Positions 1-9,043 are shown, numbered from the stretch's first letter. The stretch is DNA of 64,000 nucleotides from Sediminicoccus rosea (GCF_033547095.1 NZ_CP137852.1:4923001-4987000), one strand, 5' to 3'. Notes: generated from the sequence alone by a model not told the origin. A program made the numbers and translations.

Positions 1-78
1 GCGCGCTACAAGAAGCTCTCGGTCGAAGAAGGTGGGCAGATCGTCGGCAGCATGGAAATGCTGCAAGGCGAAGGCTGA
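1..78 (+). CDS. 3' end of a probable bactofilin (partial)
   Basis: Only the last 25 codons lie in the window, ending with TGA at 76-78. The visible tail has the pattern LSVEEGG followed by an IVGSM-like segment. This matches the end of the right-handed beta-helix of bactofilins (polymer-forming cytoskeletal proteins), where short turns with acidic-glycine steps repeat. Bactofilins polymerise at the inner membrane and shape cells. With so little sequence the family call is tentative. It cannot be said whether an upstream M23 peptidase gene, a common partner, is present. Confidence 0.45.
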   Translation, partial: ARYKKLSVEEGGQIVGSMEMLQGEG

Positions 79-152
79 ACCACTTCCTGCCCCGCCGCCC
101 CCGCGGCGGGTTTCCCTGACTTCAGGACACCCCCCGCTCAGGACCCTCGGGC

Positions 153-653
153 ATGGCGCGCCGCCTGATCCTATCCCTCTTCGCGCTCTCCGCCTGCACC
201 GGCGGGCCGGAGCGGGAGCGGGAGGCCGCCGAGGCCATCCTGGACTCGCACCGCGCCAGCCTCCAGGCGCTCGGCGCCCCAGCCCCCGCATCCCGGCCGC
301 GCGCGGCGCCCCTTCCCGTGGGGCATTCCCACGCCGCGGCCTCGCTCCTCGGCGCCTCGCCCGAGGCCGTGCGCGCCGCGTTGGGCGAACCCATGCTGCG
401 CCGCACCGAAGGCCCGGCCCAGGTCTGGCTCTATTCCGGCGGCGGTTGCCAGCTCGACATCGTACTCTACGCCGGCGAGGCCGGGCCGCGCGTCGCCCAT
501 GTGCAGGCGCGGGCCGGCGGCCTGGCCCAGCGCAGCGAGACCTCCTGCCTGCGCGACATCTCGGCCCAGGCGGCGAATCCGCGCCGTGCGGCCCCGCCCA
601 GCATCCCCCCCGCGCCCGCCCCTCTCGCCGAGGAAGCCGGGTCGGACGCCTGA
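153..653 (+). CDS. Small outer-membrane-type lipoprotein, hypothetical
   Basis: 166 residues. The N-terminus is a short lipoprotein signal: two arginines, a hydrophobic stretch and the lipobox LSAC, so Cys15 would be the lipidated residue. The middle contains a segment (SPEAVRAALGEP, then QVWLYSGGGCQLD) that resembles the BamE/SmpA-like fold of small lipoproteins. In such proteins a 'LG-P' turn is followed by W-x-Y and a beta hairpin. The C-terminus is proline/alanine rich and probably disordered. It ends 30 bp before the next gene on the same strand. No specific function is recognised. Confidence 0.7.
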   Translation: MARRLILSLFALSACTGGPEREREAAEAILDSHRASLQALGAPAPASRPRAAPLPVGHSHAAASLLGASPEAVRAALGEPMLRRTEGPAQVWLYSGGGCQLDIVLYAGEAGPRVAHVQARAGGLAQRSETSCLRDISAQAANPRRAAPPSIPPAPAPLAEEAGSDA

Positions 654-683
654 CCCGGAGCCCATGAAAGGGAATCGGGCGCG

Positions 684-1610
684 ATGATCGCCTACCTCGA
701 TGCCTTCGTCCCCGCCTTCGGCCTGCTGGCGCTCGGTGCGCTGCTCAAGCGCCGCCTGCTGCGCGAGGACGCCATCTGGGCCGGGATCGAGCGGCTGATC
801 TTCTGGGTGCTGCTGCCCGCGCTGCTGGTCGCCGCCATCGGCTCGGTCAAGCTGGGCGAAGTGCCGGTCTTCGGCATGATGGCGGCGATCTGGACCGCCC
901 TCGGCCTCGGCACCGCCGCCTCCCTGCTGATCGCCCGCGCCTTCCGCCAGCCCCATGCCTCGATGACGAGCGTGCTGATGGGCGGCATCCGCTTCAACAA
1001 CCTGATCGGCTTCGCCGTGGCGGGTGCGCTGTTCGGGGCGCCCGGCATCGCGCTCGGCGCCGTCGCCACCGGGCTGATCGTGCCCTTCGTGCAGTTCGTG
1101 ACCAACACGGCCTTCGCCGCGGGGGGCGGGCGGCGCTTCCAGCCCTGGCCGGTGCTGCGGCAGATCCTGATGAACCCGCTGATGCTGGCCTGCGTTGTCG
1201 GCTTCGCGGTGGCCTGGGCCGGCGGCCTGCCACCCGGGGTGAAGCCCCTGCTGGAGGCGCTGGGCCGCGCCTCGGTGGCGCTCGGTCTGCTCGCGGTGGG
1301 CGCCGCGCTCTCGGTCGGCGCCATGACGGACCGGCTGCCGCTGCAACTCGTCACCGCTGCGCTCAAGCTCATCGTCATGCCGGCGCTGACGCTCGCCTTC
1401 TGCCTCTGGCTGGGGCTGGAGCCGCTCTCCATCGCCATGGCGGTTCTGTTCATGGCGCTGCCCACCGCCGCCACCTCCTACGTCATGGCCCGCGCCATGG
1501 GGGGCGACGCGCCGCTGATGGCCGCCATCACCTCGACCGAGCATGTGCTGGCCATCGTCAGCCTGCCGCTCTGGCTGCTGCTGGTGAAGCACCTGACGGG
1601 GCTGGGCTGA
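684..1610 (+). CDS. AEC family permease (auxin efflux carrier-like)
   Basis: 308 residues, the usual length for bacterial AEC transporters. The protein is almost entirely hydrophobic, with about ten predicted membrane segments arranged as two five-helix halves. It carries the family's small-residue-rich breaks, such as the FNNLIGFAVAGALFG segment in the first half and the ALPTAATSYVMA segment near the end, which is typical of this family. Bacterial members usually export or import organic acids such as malate or malonate; the substrate here cannot be told. An AAAGGGA sequence about 10 bp upstream supports the ATG at 684. It may share a transcript with the lipoprotein before it. Confidence 0.85.
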   Translation: MIAYLDAFVPAFGLLALGALLKRRLLREDAIWAGIERLIFWVLLPALLVAAIGSVKLGEVPVFGMMAAIWTALGLGTAASLLIARAFRQPHASMTSVLMGGIRFNNLIGFAVAGALFGAPGIALGAVATGLIVPFVQFVTNTAFAAGGGRRFQPWPVLRQILMNPLMLACVVGFAVAWAGGLPPGVKPLLEALGRASVALGLLAVGAALSVGAMTDRLPLQLVTAALKLIVMPALTLAFCLWLGLEPLSIAMAVLFMALPTAATSYVMARAMGGDAPLMAAITSTEHVLAIVSLPLWLLLVKHLTGLG

Positions 1611-1683
1611 GGGCGGCCGGGCAACGCAATCTTCACGCCTCCGCCGCTAGGGAAGGTTGCGAGAAGAGGATCCGCCGCCGCCC

Positions 1684-2790
1684 ATGCCAAGCACCGCAAC
1701 CGCCCCCGCCCCTGCCCTTGCCGCAACCAGCGGCACCAGCCCCGGCCGCCCTCTGCCGGCGCCGCGCAAGGATCCCACGCTGCTCCATGCGCATGCCGCC
1801 ATGGCCTCCATGCTGGAGCATGGCCTGGCGCCCAGCCCGGCCAATTACCTCGTCTGGTTCAGCTTCCACAGCGATTCGGCCCCCGGCCTGCGCGCCGAGG
1901 TCGAGCGCCGGCTCGCCGCCCAGCCCCGCGTCACGCAGGAGATGATGGAGGAGCTGCATCTGCAATTCTTCACGGCCGACCACGAGGCGCTCTCCCTGCG
2001 GGAGGTGGCGTCGCGGCTGGAGGTGGCGGTGCACGAGGCGATCGGCCTCGTGCAGGACACGCGGGAGGATGCGCTGCGCTATGGCGGCACCCTGGCCCAG
2101 GCCTCCGACCGCATGGGCGGCGAGCCGGAATCGCTCAACGCCCTGCTGCGCCGGCTGGCGGCCGAGACGCTCGAGGTCTCCCGCCGCAGCGAGGCGGCGG
2201 CCCGCAACCTGGCCGAGACCGCCCGCAAGACGCAGGAGTTGCGCCACGAGCTGGCCGAGGCGCGGCGCCTGGCCGGCACGGACCCGCTGACCGGCCTCGC
2301 CAATCGCCGGCATTTCGACCAGGCGCTGCGCGAACAGCTGGGCGAGCGGCGGTCCACCGCGCTGCTCATGGTGGACCTCGATCACTTCAAGGCGGTGAAC
2401 GACACCCATGGCCACCCGGCGGGCGACCAGGTGCTGTGCCGGCTGGCGGACATCCTGGCCGAGGCGGCCCCCGAGGGCGCCGTCGCGGCTCGCTTCGGCG
2501 GCGAGGAGTTCAGCCTCATGCTGCCCTGCGCGATGCTGCGCGAGGCGATGGCGGTGGCCGAGCAGATCCGTGGCCGGATCGCGCAGGCCGCGGTGCAGCT
2601 GCCGGGCGGCGCGCAGTTCATCAGCGTCACCGCCTCGCTCGGCGTGGCGATGGCCCAGCCGGGCGAGCGGCCGGCGCAGCTCATCGCCCGCGCCGATGCC
2701 GCGCTCTACGAGGCCAAGCGCGGCGGGCGCAACCGCGCCTGCAGCGACCCGCCCTCGCCCTCGCCCAAGGCGGAAAGCGTCTGGAACTGA
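1684..2790 (+). CDS. Diguanylate cyclase (GGDEF domain)
   Basis: 368 residues. The C-terminal GGDEF domain begins at about residue 200 with DPLTGLANRR and carries the active-site signature GGEEF at about 272-276, so it should make cyclic di-GMP. The usual inhibitory I-site RxxD upstream of the signature is absent (PEGA-type sequence instead), suggesting no product inhibition. The N-terminal 190 residues are soluble and helical, with a coiled-coil-like stretch just before the GGDEF domain. They resemble the N-terminal region of other alphaproteobacterial cytosolic cyclases. A TTG at 1657 also opens the frame, but the ATG at 1684 behind GAAGAGGA is the better start. Confidence 0.88.
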   Translation: MPSTATAPAPALAATSGTSPGRPLPAPRKDPTLLHAHAAMASMLEHGLAPSPANYLVWFSFHSDSAPGLRAEVERRLAAQPRVTQEMMEELHLQFFTADHEALSLREVASRLEVAVHEAIGLVQDTREDALRYGGTLAQASDRMGGEPESLNALLRRLAAETLEVSRRSEAAARNLAETARKTQELRHELAEARRLAGTDPLTGLANRRHFDQALREQLGERRSTALLMVDLDHFKAVNDTHGHPAGDQVLCRLADILAEAAPEGAVAARFGGEEFSLMLPCAMLREAMAVAEQIRGRIAQAAVQLPGGAQFISVTASLGVAMAQPGERPAQLIARADAALYEAKRGGRNRACSDPPSPSPKAESVWN

Positions 2791-2864
2791 GGGAAACACC
2801 CTTGGAAGGGCGCGGCGGGGGTCGCATGATGGCGCCTGCTGTCCATCGCATGAGAGAGCCCGCC

Positions 2865-3836
2865 ATGCCCTTCACCCGACGCCGCCTCGCCCAAGCCGGG
2901 CTGGCGCTTCCCCTCGTGCCCGCCGCCGCGGCCGCCCAGACCTTTCCCGACCGGCCGCTGCGCTGGGTGGTGGGCTATCCGCCGGGCGGCGCCTCGGACA
3001 CCTTCGCGCGGCTGATCGGCGCGCAGATGGCGACGCGCCTCGGCCAGAGCGTGGTGGTGGAGAACCGCCCCGGCGGCGGCGCGCTGCTGGCCAGCGAGAT
3101 GGTGGCCCGCTCCCCCGCGGACGGCCACACCTGGATGCACGTGGACAACGGCATCCTGACCTACAACCCCGCGCTGTTCTCCCGCCTGCCGATGAACCCG
3201 GACACGGATTTCACCGGCGTGGGCTTCATCGGCCGCTTCCCGCTCTACATCGTGGTGCGGCCCGAGGGTTCGCCGCGCAGCTTCGCCGATTTCCTCGCCG
3301 CCGCGCGCACCCGGGCGCCCACCTATGGCACGCCCGCGGTCGCCTCGCCGCATCACCTGGCCATGGAGCTGGTGCGCCGGCGCACCGGGCTCGATGCCAC
3401 GCATGTCCCCTATCGCGGCGGCCCCGCCGCCATGCAGGACCTGCTGGCGGGCAATGTGGATTCGGTGGTGATCGACACCGCGACCGGCCTGCCCTTCATC
3501 CGCGACGGGCGCGTGCGCGCCCTGGCGGTGCTGAGCGACGCGCGCAGCCCGCAGGCGCCCGATGTGCCCACCATGGCCGAGCTCGGCCACGCCAACACGG
3601 TCGCCTATGGCTGGCAGGGCATGTCGGTGCCGGCGGGCACGCCGGGCGCGATCATCCAGCGCCTGTCCACCGACATGATCGCCGCCATCCAGTCGCCCGA
3701 GATCCAGGCGCGCATGACCACGCTCGGCATCGAGTACCAGCCCTGGACGCCCGCGCAGTTCAACGCCTTCGTCCAGGCCGAGAACGCGCTCTGGCGCCCG
3801 CTCATCCGCGAGCTGGGTATCCGGCTGGACGGCTGA
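2865..3836 (+). CDS. Bug/TctC-type tripartite tricarboxylate receptor
   Basis: 323 residues. The N-terminus has a Tat-like TRRRLAQ motif, then a hydrophobic stretch and an Ala-x-Ala cleavage site before the mature start QTFPDRPLRW. The family hallmarks follow: PDRPLRWVVGYPPGG near the start, VVVENRPGGG, and a central THVPYRGG segment that frames the ligand pocket. Such periplasmic receptors bind carboxylates and normally feed a TctA/TctB permease, but no TctAB gene lies in this window. GAGAG about 8 bp upstream supports the ATG at 2865; an in-frame ATG at 2850 is the alternative. Confidence 0.9.
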   Translation: MPFTRRRLAQAGLALPLVPAAAAAQTFPDRPLRWVVGYPPGGASDTFARLIGAQMATRLGQSVVVENRPGGGALLASEMVARSPADGHTWMHVDNGILTYNPALFSRLPMNPDTDFTGVGFIGRFPLYIVVRPEGSPRSFADFLAAARTRAPTYGTPAVASPHHLAMELVRRRTGLDATHVPYRGGPAAMQDLLAGNVDSVVIDTATGLPFIRDGRVRALAVLSDARSPQAPDVPTMAELGHANTVAYGWQGMSVPAGTPGAIIQRLSTDMIAAIQSPEIQARMTTLGIEYQPWTPAQFNAFVQAENALWRPLIRELGIRLDG

Positions 3837-3848
3837 GACGGGCGTGGC

Positions 3849-3879
3849 TGCGGGCGCGTGACAAGGCCACGCGCCCGCA
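3849..3879. terminator. Perfect 12-bp inverted repeat between convergent genes
   Basis: TGCGGGCGCGTG at 3849-3860 pairs exactly with CACGCGCCCGCA at 3868-3879 around a 7-nt loop. It lies in the 48-bp gap between the stops of the Bug receptor (+) and phaB (-). Position and strength suggest a shared, bidirectional transcription stop or 3'-end stabiliser. No T-run follows on either strand, so it is not a textbook intrinsic terminator. Confidence 0.55.
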
Positions 3880-3884
3880 CCGCC

Positions 3885-4607
3885 TCAGTACATGTGCTGG
3901 CCGCCGTTGATGGACAGCGTCGAGCCGGTGATGAAATCGGCCTCGTCCGCCGTCAGGAAGACGACGCCCCGCGCGATGTCCTGCGCGGTGCCGAGGCGCC
4001 CGCGCGGGATGCGCGCGATGATCTTCTCCAGCACGTCGGCCGGCACGGCGCGCACCATCTCGGTGTCCACATAGCCGGGCGCGATGGCGTTCACCGTGAT
4101 CTGGTTGCGGGCCCCCTCCTGGGCGAGCGCCTTGGTGAAGCCATGGATGCCGGACTTGGCGGCGGCGTAGTTCACCTGGCCGAGCTGACCCGCCTGGCCG
4201 TTCACCGATCCGATGTTCACGATGCGGCCGAACTTCGCGGCGCTCATGTTGTCCCACACGGCCTTGCACATGTTGTAGCAGGAGCCGAGGTTGGTATCGA
4301 TCACGTCATCCCACATCTGGCGCGTCAGCTTGCGCATCATCGCGTCGCGCGTGATGCCCGCATTGTTGACCAGGATTTCGATCGGCCCGTGCTCCTCCTG
4401 CACCTTGGCCACGGCGGCCAGGCAGGCGTCGAAGTCGGAGACGTCGAACTTGATGCAGGGGATGCCGGTGCGCTCGGTGAACTCCGCCGCCGCCGCGTCA
4501 TTGCCGGCATAGCTCGCGATGACACGCCGCCCTGCGGCCTTCAGGCCCTCGCTGATCGCCGCGCCGATGCCGCGCTGGCCACCCGTGACCATTGCCAAAC
4601 GTGCCAT
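3885..4607 (-). CDS. phaB: Acetoacetyl-CoA reductase (NADPH-dependent SDR)
   Basis: 240 residues, a classical short-chain dehydrogenase. It shows the Rossmann motif TGGQRGIG (residues 8-15), the NNAG motif (81-84) and the catalytic Ser134-Tyr147-Lys151. The segments FDVSDFD, GSVNGQAGQLGQVNYAAAK and the ending SINGGQHMY are typical of PhaB/PhbB. This enzyme reduces acetoacetyl-CoA to (R)-3-hydroxybutyryl-CoA for polyhydroxyalkanoate synthesis. FabG is the close alternative, but the tail and SVNGQ signature favour PhaB. The ATG at 4607 follows GGGAGGG; no phaA or phaC is adjacent in the window. Confidence 0.9.
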   Translation of the reverse strand: MARLAMVTGGQRGIGAAISEGLKAAGRRVIASYAGNDAAAAEFTERTGIPCIKFDVSDFDACLAAVAKVQEEHGPIEILVNNAGITRDAMMRKLTRQMWDDVIDTNLGSCYNMCKAVWDNMSAAKFGRIVNIGSVNGQAGQLGQVNYAAAKSGIHGFTKALAQEGARNQITVNAIAPGYVDTEMVRAVPADVLEKIIARIPRGRLGTAQDIARGVVFLTADEADFITGSTLSINGGQHMY

Positions 4608-4697
4608 GTCCAACCCTCCCTGGGATGCGTCCTGCTGTGACGGATGAGCGCGCCGTCCGCCTTGATCTGTAACAAGCGCCGCGGGCGCGCGCCACAG

Positions 4698-4720
4698 AAA
4701 CCGGCCGGAAGGCAGGCCGG
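4698..4720 (-). terminator. Candidate terminator downstream of metW
   Basis: Reading the minus strand immediately after the metW stop codon, CCGGCC (4720-4715) pairs with GGCCGG (4706-4701) around an 8-nt loop and is followed by TTTCTG. The stem is short and the T-run weak, so this is a moderate candidate for the end of the metX-dinB-metW transcript. Confidence 0.45.
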
Positions 4721-5359
4721 CTACTTGCGCCGCAACTGGAACAGCGCCTGCTGTCCGAACAAATTGGCGAGGCGCACCGAGCGCTTCCAGGGCGCCTTCA
4801 ATCCGCGCTCATCCACGGCGAGCCAGCGCTCGATCACATAGCCCTCCATCTCCGCCAGGGCGAAGAAGTCGAGGATGGTGCAGGGATGGATGTTGGGCGT
4901 CTCGTACCAGGGGCGGGACCAGGTCTCGGTGTCCGGCATGCGGCCGCCCAGCAGCAGTTTCCACCGCACCTCCCAATGGCCGAAATTCGGGAAGCTCACG
5001 ATCGCGTGCTGGCCGATGCGCAGCATCTGGCGCAGCACCTCGCGCGGCTTTTCCACGGCCTGCAGCGTGCGGCTCAGCACCACATAGTCGAAGGCGCCGT
5101 CGGGGTAGAAGGCAAGGTCGTTATCCGCGTCGCCATGGATGACGGCGAGGCCCTGCGCCACGGCCTCCGTCGCCTCGCGCATGTCGATCTCGATGCCGCG
5201 CGCATCCACATTCTTCTCGGCCGCCAGATGCGCCATCAGCGCGCCATCGCCGCAGCCGATGTCGAGCACGCGGGCACCCTCGGGGATCATCTCCGCGATG
5301 AGGCGCAGGTCGAGCCGCATGTTCTTCGCGACATACTGGATCGTGCCGTCGCGCATCAT
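4721..5359 (-). CDS. metW: MetW methyltransferase-like protein
   Basis: 212 residues. The N-terminal half has the SAM-binding motif VLDIGCGDG (about residues 30-38) and an acidic GIEID strand end. The segments SFPNFGHWEVRW and PWYETPNIHPCT are hallmarks of MetW. MetW works with MetX in homoserine acylation in proteobacteria, and in several species the two form an active complex or need each other. The ATG at 5359 overlaps the stop of the upstream dinB-like gene as ATGA, implying translational coupling. It is the last gene of a metX-dinB-metW set. Confidence 0.92.
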   Translation of the reverse strand: MMRDGTIQYVAKNMRLDLRLIAEMIPEGARVLDIGCGDGALMAHLAAEKNVDARGIEIDMREATEAVAQGLAVIHGDADNDLAFYPDGAFDYVVLSRTLQAVEKPREVLRQMLRIGQHAIVSFPNFGHWEVRWKLLLGGRMPDTETWSRPWYETPNIHPCTILDFFALAEMEGYVIERWLAVDERGLKAPWKRSVRLANLFGQQALFQLRRK

Positions 5360-5910
5360 CGCCGCTCCGCCCAAAGGTCATCCTCGCTCCAGCCGAGCGC
5401 CGCGAATTCCGGCGCGCGCAGATGCGCCTCGCCCCAGCAGTAGAATTCGTCGAGCTGTGGCGCCGCGCGGCCCAGCATGGCGTGTGCCTGGCCGCGATGA
5501 TGGATCTGGTGCTGGAAGAGATGCAGCAGCAGCCGATCCGTCCGCTCGCGCTGCACGCGATGGCCGCGCTGCACCTCGATGATGCGGCCGAGATCCTTCT
5601 CCCGCAGCGCCTCGCACCAGGCGATCAGCCGCCGGTCCACCGCCGCCTGCGCGGCTTGCAGCGAAGCCACGTCCCGGCAGGGCTCGCGATCCGCCCAGGC
5701 GGCGGGGCCCAGCGTGCCGCCCTCCAGCGCGTCCACATAGAAGTGATCGATGATGAGGATGTGGTTCAGCGTGGCGCGGAGCGAGGGGAAGAAGCCCGTG
5801 CGCTCCTGCTCGAACTCCGCCTGTGAAAGTCCCGCGCAGAATCCCAGCAGGCGATGATTGGCCCAGGCATTGTTGCGCGCCTGCGCGCGCATCAACAGCG
5901 CGCCGCTCAT
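5356..5910 (-). CDS. DinB-family (YfiT-like) metal-binding protein
   Basis: 184 residues, a four-helix-bundle DinB fold. The conserved metal triad is visible: His50 in the LNHIL segment, and His134 and His138 in the [10 protein letters not shown] motif. Members include DNA-damage-inducible DinB proteins and thiol transferases that use bacillithiol, mycothiol or glutathione. Both ends overlap neighbours by ATGA (metX before, metW after), so it is translated as part of the methionine set. No methionine role is known to me for this family; the link is positional inference. Confidence 0.88.
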   Translation of the reverse strand: MSGALLMRAQARNNAWANHRLLGFCAGLSQAEFEQERTGFFPSLRATLNHILIIDHFYVDALEGGTLGPAAWADREPCRDVASLQAAQAAVDRRLIAWCEALREKDLGRIIEVQRGHRVQRERTDRLLLHLFQHQIHHRGQAHAMLGRAAPQLDEFYCWGEAHLRAPEFAALGWSEDDLWAERR

Positions 5911-7055
5911 ACGCCGAGCGCAGCGGCTGCGCCCGCGAGAAACCCGCCCAGCGCACGATGGAATTCCGGCTCGTCCAGCAGGAAGGCGTCATGCCCCTTG
6001 TCGGTCGTGATCTCGACGAAGCTGACCCGCGCGGCGGCCGCGTTCAGCGCGCGCACCAGGGCACGGCTCTCGCTGGTGGGGAAGAGCCAGTCCGACGAGA
6101 AGCTCGCCACGAAGAAGCGCGTGGGCGTGCCGCGGAAGGCGTTGGCGACGGTGCCGTGCTCATTCGCCAAGTCGAAATAATCCATGGCGCGCGTGATGGT
6201 CAGGTAGGAATTCGCGTCGAAGCGGCGGACGAAGGTGCTGCCCTGGTGGCGCAGATAGCTCTCCACCTGGAACACATCCTCCAGGAAGGTCAGCGCGCTC
6301 GCGCCCTGCAGGCGGCGGCCGAATTTCCGCGTCAACGCCGCCTCGGAGAGGTAGGTGATGTGCGCCACCATGCGCGCGACCGAGAGGCCCTGCGCGGGGA
6401 TGCGCCCATCCTCCCAGTAGCGCCCGCCCTTCCAGTCCGGGTCGGAATGGATGGCGGCGCGGCCCACCTCGTGGAAGGCGATGTTCTGCGCCGAGTGATG
6501 CGTGGCGCAGGCGATGGGCGCGGCGGCGAAGACGCTCTCCGGGTAGGTCGCCGCCCATTCCAGCACCTGCATGCCGCCCATGGAGCCGCCGATCACCGCC
6601 AGCAGCCGCGCGATGCCCAGATGCTCGATCAGCTTCTTCTGCGCGCGCACCATGTCGCGGATGGTGACGGTCGGGAAATCCGTGCCCCAGGGGCGGCCCT
6701 GGGGCACGCCGTTCTCGTCCGTCATCTCCTCGCGCGGGCCGGTGGAGCCCATGCAGCCACCCAGCACATTGGCGCAGATGACGAAGAAGCGGTCCGTGTC
6801 CACCGGCTTGCCGGGGCCGATGATGGCATCCCACCAGCCATCCTTGCCGGTCACCGGCTGGCGCTCGGCCACATACTGGTCGCCCGTCAGGGCGTGGCAG
6901 ACCAGGATGGCATTGCTGCGCGCCGGGTTCAGCCGGCCATAGGTGCGATAGGCGACCGCCAGCGGCCGGATCACGGCGCCGCAATCCAGCGTCAGGCCCT
7001 CGGGCAGGACTGCGCGCTGGTGCTGGACCTCCGGGAAGGGGGCGATTTCGTTCAT
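5907..7055 (-). CDS. metX: Homoserine O-acyltransferase (acetyl or succinyl)
   Basis: 382 residues, the alpha/beta-hydrolase MetX family. The nucleophile Ser158 lies in GGSMGGMQ, with the acid in SSDWLFPT and the base in KGHDAFLL. The motif [10 protein letters not shown] is typical of homoserine O-acetyltransferases. The enzyme transfers an acyl group from acyl-CoA to homoserine as the first committed step to methionine. Acetyl versus succinyl specificity cannot be settled by eye. It begins at ATG 7055, 78 bp from the divergently transcribed chorismate mutase gene, and its stop overlaps the DinB-like gene. Confidence 0.92.
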   Translation of the reverse strand: MNEIAPFPEVQHQRAVLPEGLTLDCGAVIRPLAVAYRTYGRLNPARSNAILVCHALTGDQYVAERQPVTGKDGWWDAIIGPGKPVDTDRFFVICANVLGGCMGSTGPREEMTDENGVPQGRPWGTDFPTVTIRDMVRAQKKLIEHLGIARLLAVIGGSMGGMQVLEWAATYPESVFAAAPIACATHHSAQNIAFHEVGRAAIHSDPDWKGGRYWEDGRIPAQGLSVARMVAHITYLSEAALTRKFGRRLQGASALTFLEDVFQVESYLRHQGSTFVRRFDANSYLTITRAMDYFDLANEHGTVANAFRGTPTRFFVASFSSDWLFPTSESRALVRALNAAAARVSFVEITTDKGHDAFLLDEPEFHRALGGFLAGAAAALGV

Positions 7056-7079
7056 GGAAGGCCAGAGATAAGGCCTGCC

Positions 7080-7115
7080 TTGCCCCGGGGCAACTTGGCG
7101 CGCGGCGCCGGCGCC
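7080..7115. promoter_or_regulatory. Palindromes in the metX / chorismate mutase divergent gap
   Basis: The 78-bp gap between metX and the divergent chorismate mutase gene contains a perfect 14-bp palindrome, TTGCCCCGGGGCAA, at 7080-7093. A second one, GGCGCCGGCGCC, lies at 7104-7115. They are placed where a shared operator would act. No -10/-35 pair is clear. Any regulator is unknown. Confidence 0.4.
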
Positions 7116-7133
7116 GCTATGCCTCTCGCACCC

Positions 7134-7913
7134 ATGTCCGAACCAAAACCCGACCCCGACACGCTGGAGGCGCTGCGCGCCGAGATCAACAGCCTCGACG
7201 ACGCGATGCATGACCTGCTGATGCGCCGGGCCGAGGTGGTGCACCGCCTCAGCGCGAGCCAGGCCAAGCCGGCCGGCACCGTGCTCCGGCCGGGGCGCGA
7301 GGCGGCGATCCTGCGCCGGCTGCTGGCCCGGCATGCCGGCCCCCTGCCCCGGCCCGCCCTGGTGCGGCTCTGGCGCGAGCTCTTTGCCAGCTCCGTCGCG
7401 CAGCAGGGCAATTTCAGCGTGGCCCTCCCGGCCGACCCGGCCTTGGCTCGCCTCGCCGCCGAGCATTTCGGCGTCACCACGCCGCAGCGCCAGCACCCCT
7501 CGCTCGGCGCCGCGCTGGCCGCGCTGGGCCACCGCGAGGCGAGCATCGCCGTCCTCCCCTGGCCACGCGAGAGCGACAACGCGGCCGAGGAATGGTGGAC
7601 GCGCTTCGACGCGCAGCACCTCTCCGTCATCGCCCGCCTGCCCTTCGTCTCCGACCGCGAGCCGCCGCTGGAAGCCGCCGTGATCGGCCTGCACCCGGCC
7701 GACCCTTCGGGCCGCGACGCGACTTTGCTGCGCGTGGAAATGCCGGGCGAGCCGAGCCGCTCCGCCCTGGCCGCGCATTGCGGCGCGGGCCGCGTGCTCA
7801 TCATGCGCCGCGGGCCGGGCTTCACCCGCGCCCTGGTCGAGACGCTGGAGACGCCGCCCGCCGGCGCCACCATCCTCGGCCGCTACGCCATTCCCGAACG
7901 AGGGACCAAGTGA
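7134..7913 (+). CDS. Chorismate mutase (AroQ) with C-terminal domain of unclear role
   Basis: 259 residues from ATG 7134; an in-frame ATG at 7119 would add five. Residues 1-90 form an AroQ-type chorismate mutase: [26 protein letters not shown] is followed by conserved helix residues and [10 protein letters not shown]. This converts chorismate to prephenate. The remaining 165 residues resemble a degenerate prephenate-dehydratase-like region (an '[11 protein letters not shown]' segment), but I see no dehydratase TRF motif. It begins a run with an aminotransferase and tyrA, so it should supply prephenate for phenylalanine and tyrosine. Confidence 0.8.
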   Translation: MSEPKPDPDTLEALRAEINSLDDAMHDLLMRRAEVVHRLSASQAKPAGTVLRPGREAAILRRLLARHAGPLPRPALVRLWRELFASSVAQQGNFSVALPADPALARLAAEHFGVTTPQRQHPSLGAALAALGHREASIAVLPWPRESDNAAEEWWTRFDAQHLSVIARLPFVSDREPPLEAAVIGLHPADPSGRDATLLRVEMPGEPSRSALAAHCGAGRVLIMRRGPGFTRALVETLETPPAGATILGRYAIPERGTK

Positions 7914-7915
7914 CC

Positions 7916-9004
7916 ATGAACGCCCTGCTGCCGCGCCCCTCCATCCTCTCCATCGAGCCCTATGTGGGCGGCGAGTCGAAGATCCCGGGCGTGAACCGGA
8001 TCATCAAGCTCTCCTCCAACGAGGGCGCCTTCGGCCCGCCGCCGATGGCGCAGGAGGCGATCATCGCCAGCGCGCGCGAGGCGCATCGCTACCCCGATGG
8101 CGGCGCCACGAAGATCCGCGAGGCGATCGGCGCCAAGTTCGGGCTCGACCCCGCGCGCATCGTCTGCGGCAATGGTTCGGACGAGCTGATCGCCTACCTG
8201 ATCCTTGCCTATGGCGGCGAAGGCACCGAGCTGATCATGCCGGCGCACGGCTTCGTCATGTATGACCTGACCGGCCGCTATGCCGGCTGCCGCGTCATCA
8301 AGGTGCCCGAGAAGAACCTGCTGGCCGATGTGGACGCGATGCTCGCCGCCGTCGGCCCGCGCACCAAGCTGGTCTGCCTGGTGAACCCCAACAACCCGAC
8401 CGGCGCGCTGCTGCCGCAGAGCGAGGTGAAGCGCCTGCGCGCCGGCCTGCGCGACGACATCCTGCTGATCCTGGATTCCGCCTATGCGGAATACGTGACG
8501 GACCCCGATTACGACCCCGGCCAGGCGCTGGTGGATGCCTCGGGCAACACCGTGATGACGCGCACCTTCAGCAAGATCTTCGGCCTGGGCGGGCTGCGCT
8601 TGGGCTGGGCCTACATGCCGCCGCAGGTGGCGGACGTGCTGGCGCGCATCCGCGGCCCCTTCAACGTGAACGCGACGGCCATGGCCGCCGGCATCGCGGC
8701 GCTGGCCGAGCCGGGCTGGATCGAGCGCAGCGTCGCCCACAACACGGAATGGCGCGCCAAGACCGTGGCCGGCCTGCAGGCCGCGGGCATCAAGGTCTGG
8801 CCGAGCGCCTGCAACTTCATCCTCGCCGATTTCGAGGATGTGGCGAAGGCGAAGGCCGCCGATGCGGCGCTGCGCGCGCGCGGCATCATCGTCCGCGGCG
8901 TGGGCGGCTACAGCCTGCCCACCTGCCTGCGCATCACCATCGGCACGGCCGAGGAGTGCCAGATGGTGATCGAAGGCCTGACCGAATTCATGAAGAATGT
9001 TTGA
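7916..9004 (+). CDS. hisC: Histidinol-phosphate / aromatic aminotransferase
   Basis: 362 residues, a class I/II PLP aminotransferase. Features: [11 protein letters not shown] near the start, NPNNPTG, the tyrosine-containing DSAYAEYV segment, and the PLP lysine at about 220 in [15 protein letters not shown]. HisC proteins convert imidazole-acetol phosphate to histidinol phosphate. In alphaproteobacteria, copies beside tyrA often also transaminate prephenate or phenylpyruvate-type acids. The location, 2 bp after a chorismate mutase gene and 39 bp before tyrA, favours an aromatic amino acid role. Dual use is likely if no second copy exists. Confidence 0.88.
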   Translation: MNALLPRPSILSIEPYVGGESKIPGVNRIIKLSSNEGAFGPPPMAQEAIIASAREAHRYPDGGATKIREAIGAKFGLDPARIVCGNGSDELIAYLILAYGGEGTELIMPAHGFVMYDLTGRYAGCRVIKVPEKNLLADVDAMLAAVGPRTKLVCLVNPNNPTGALLPQSEVKRLRAGLRDDILLILDSAYAEYVTDPDYDPGQALVDASGNTVMTRTFSKIFGLGGLRLGWAYMPPQVADVLARIRGPFNVNATAMAAGIAALAEPGWIERSVAHNTEWRAKTVAGLQAAGIKVWPSACNFILADFEDVAKAKAADAALRARGIIVRGVGGYSLPTCLRITIGTAEECQMVIEGLTEFMKNV

Positions 9005-9043
9005 CGCCCTGGCGCGACGTGCGCGTTCGTCGGATCCGCACGC

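Noticed and set aside
171-1592. Antisense open frame across the lipoprotein and permease genes
   Set aside because: Low-complexity His/Gln/Gly/Arg-rich product with no recognisable motif. The plus strand has two clear genes.
7056-7133. SAM-II or SAM-type riboswitch before metX
   Set aside because: The 78-bp gap contains none of the conserved SAM-II sequence and is mostly GC palindromes.
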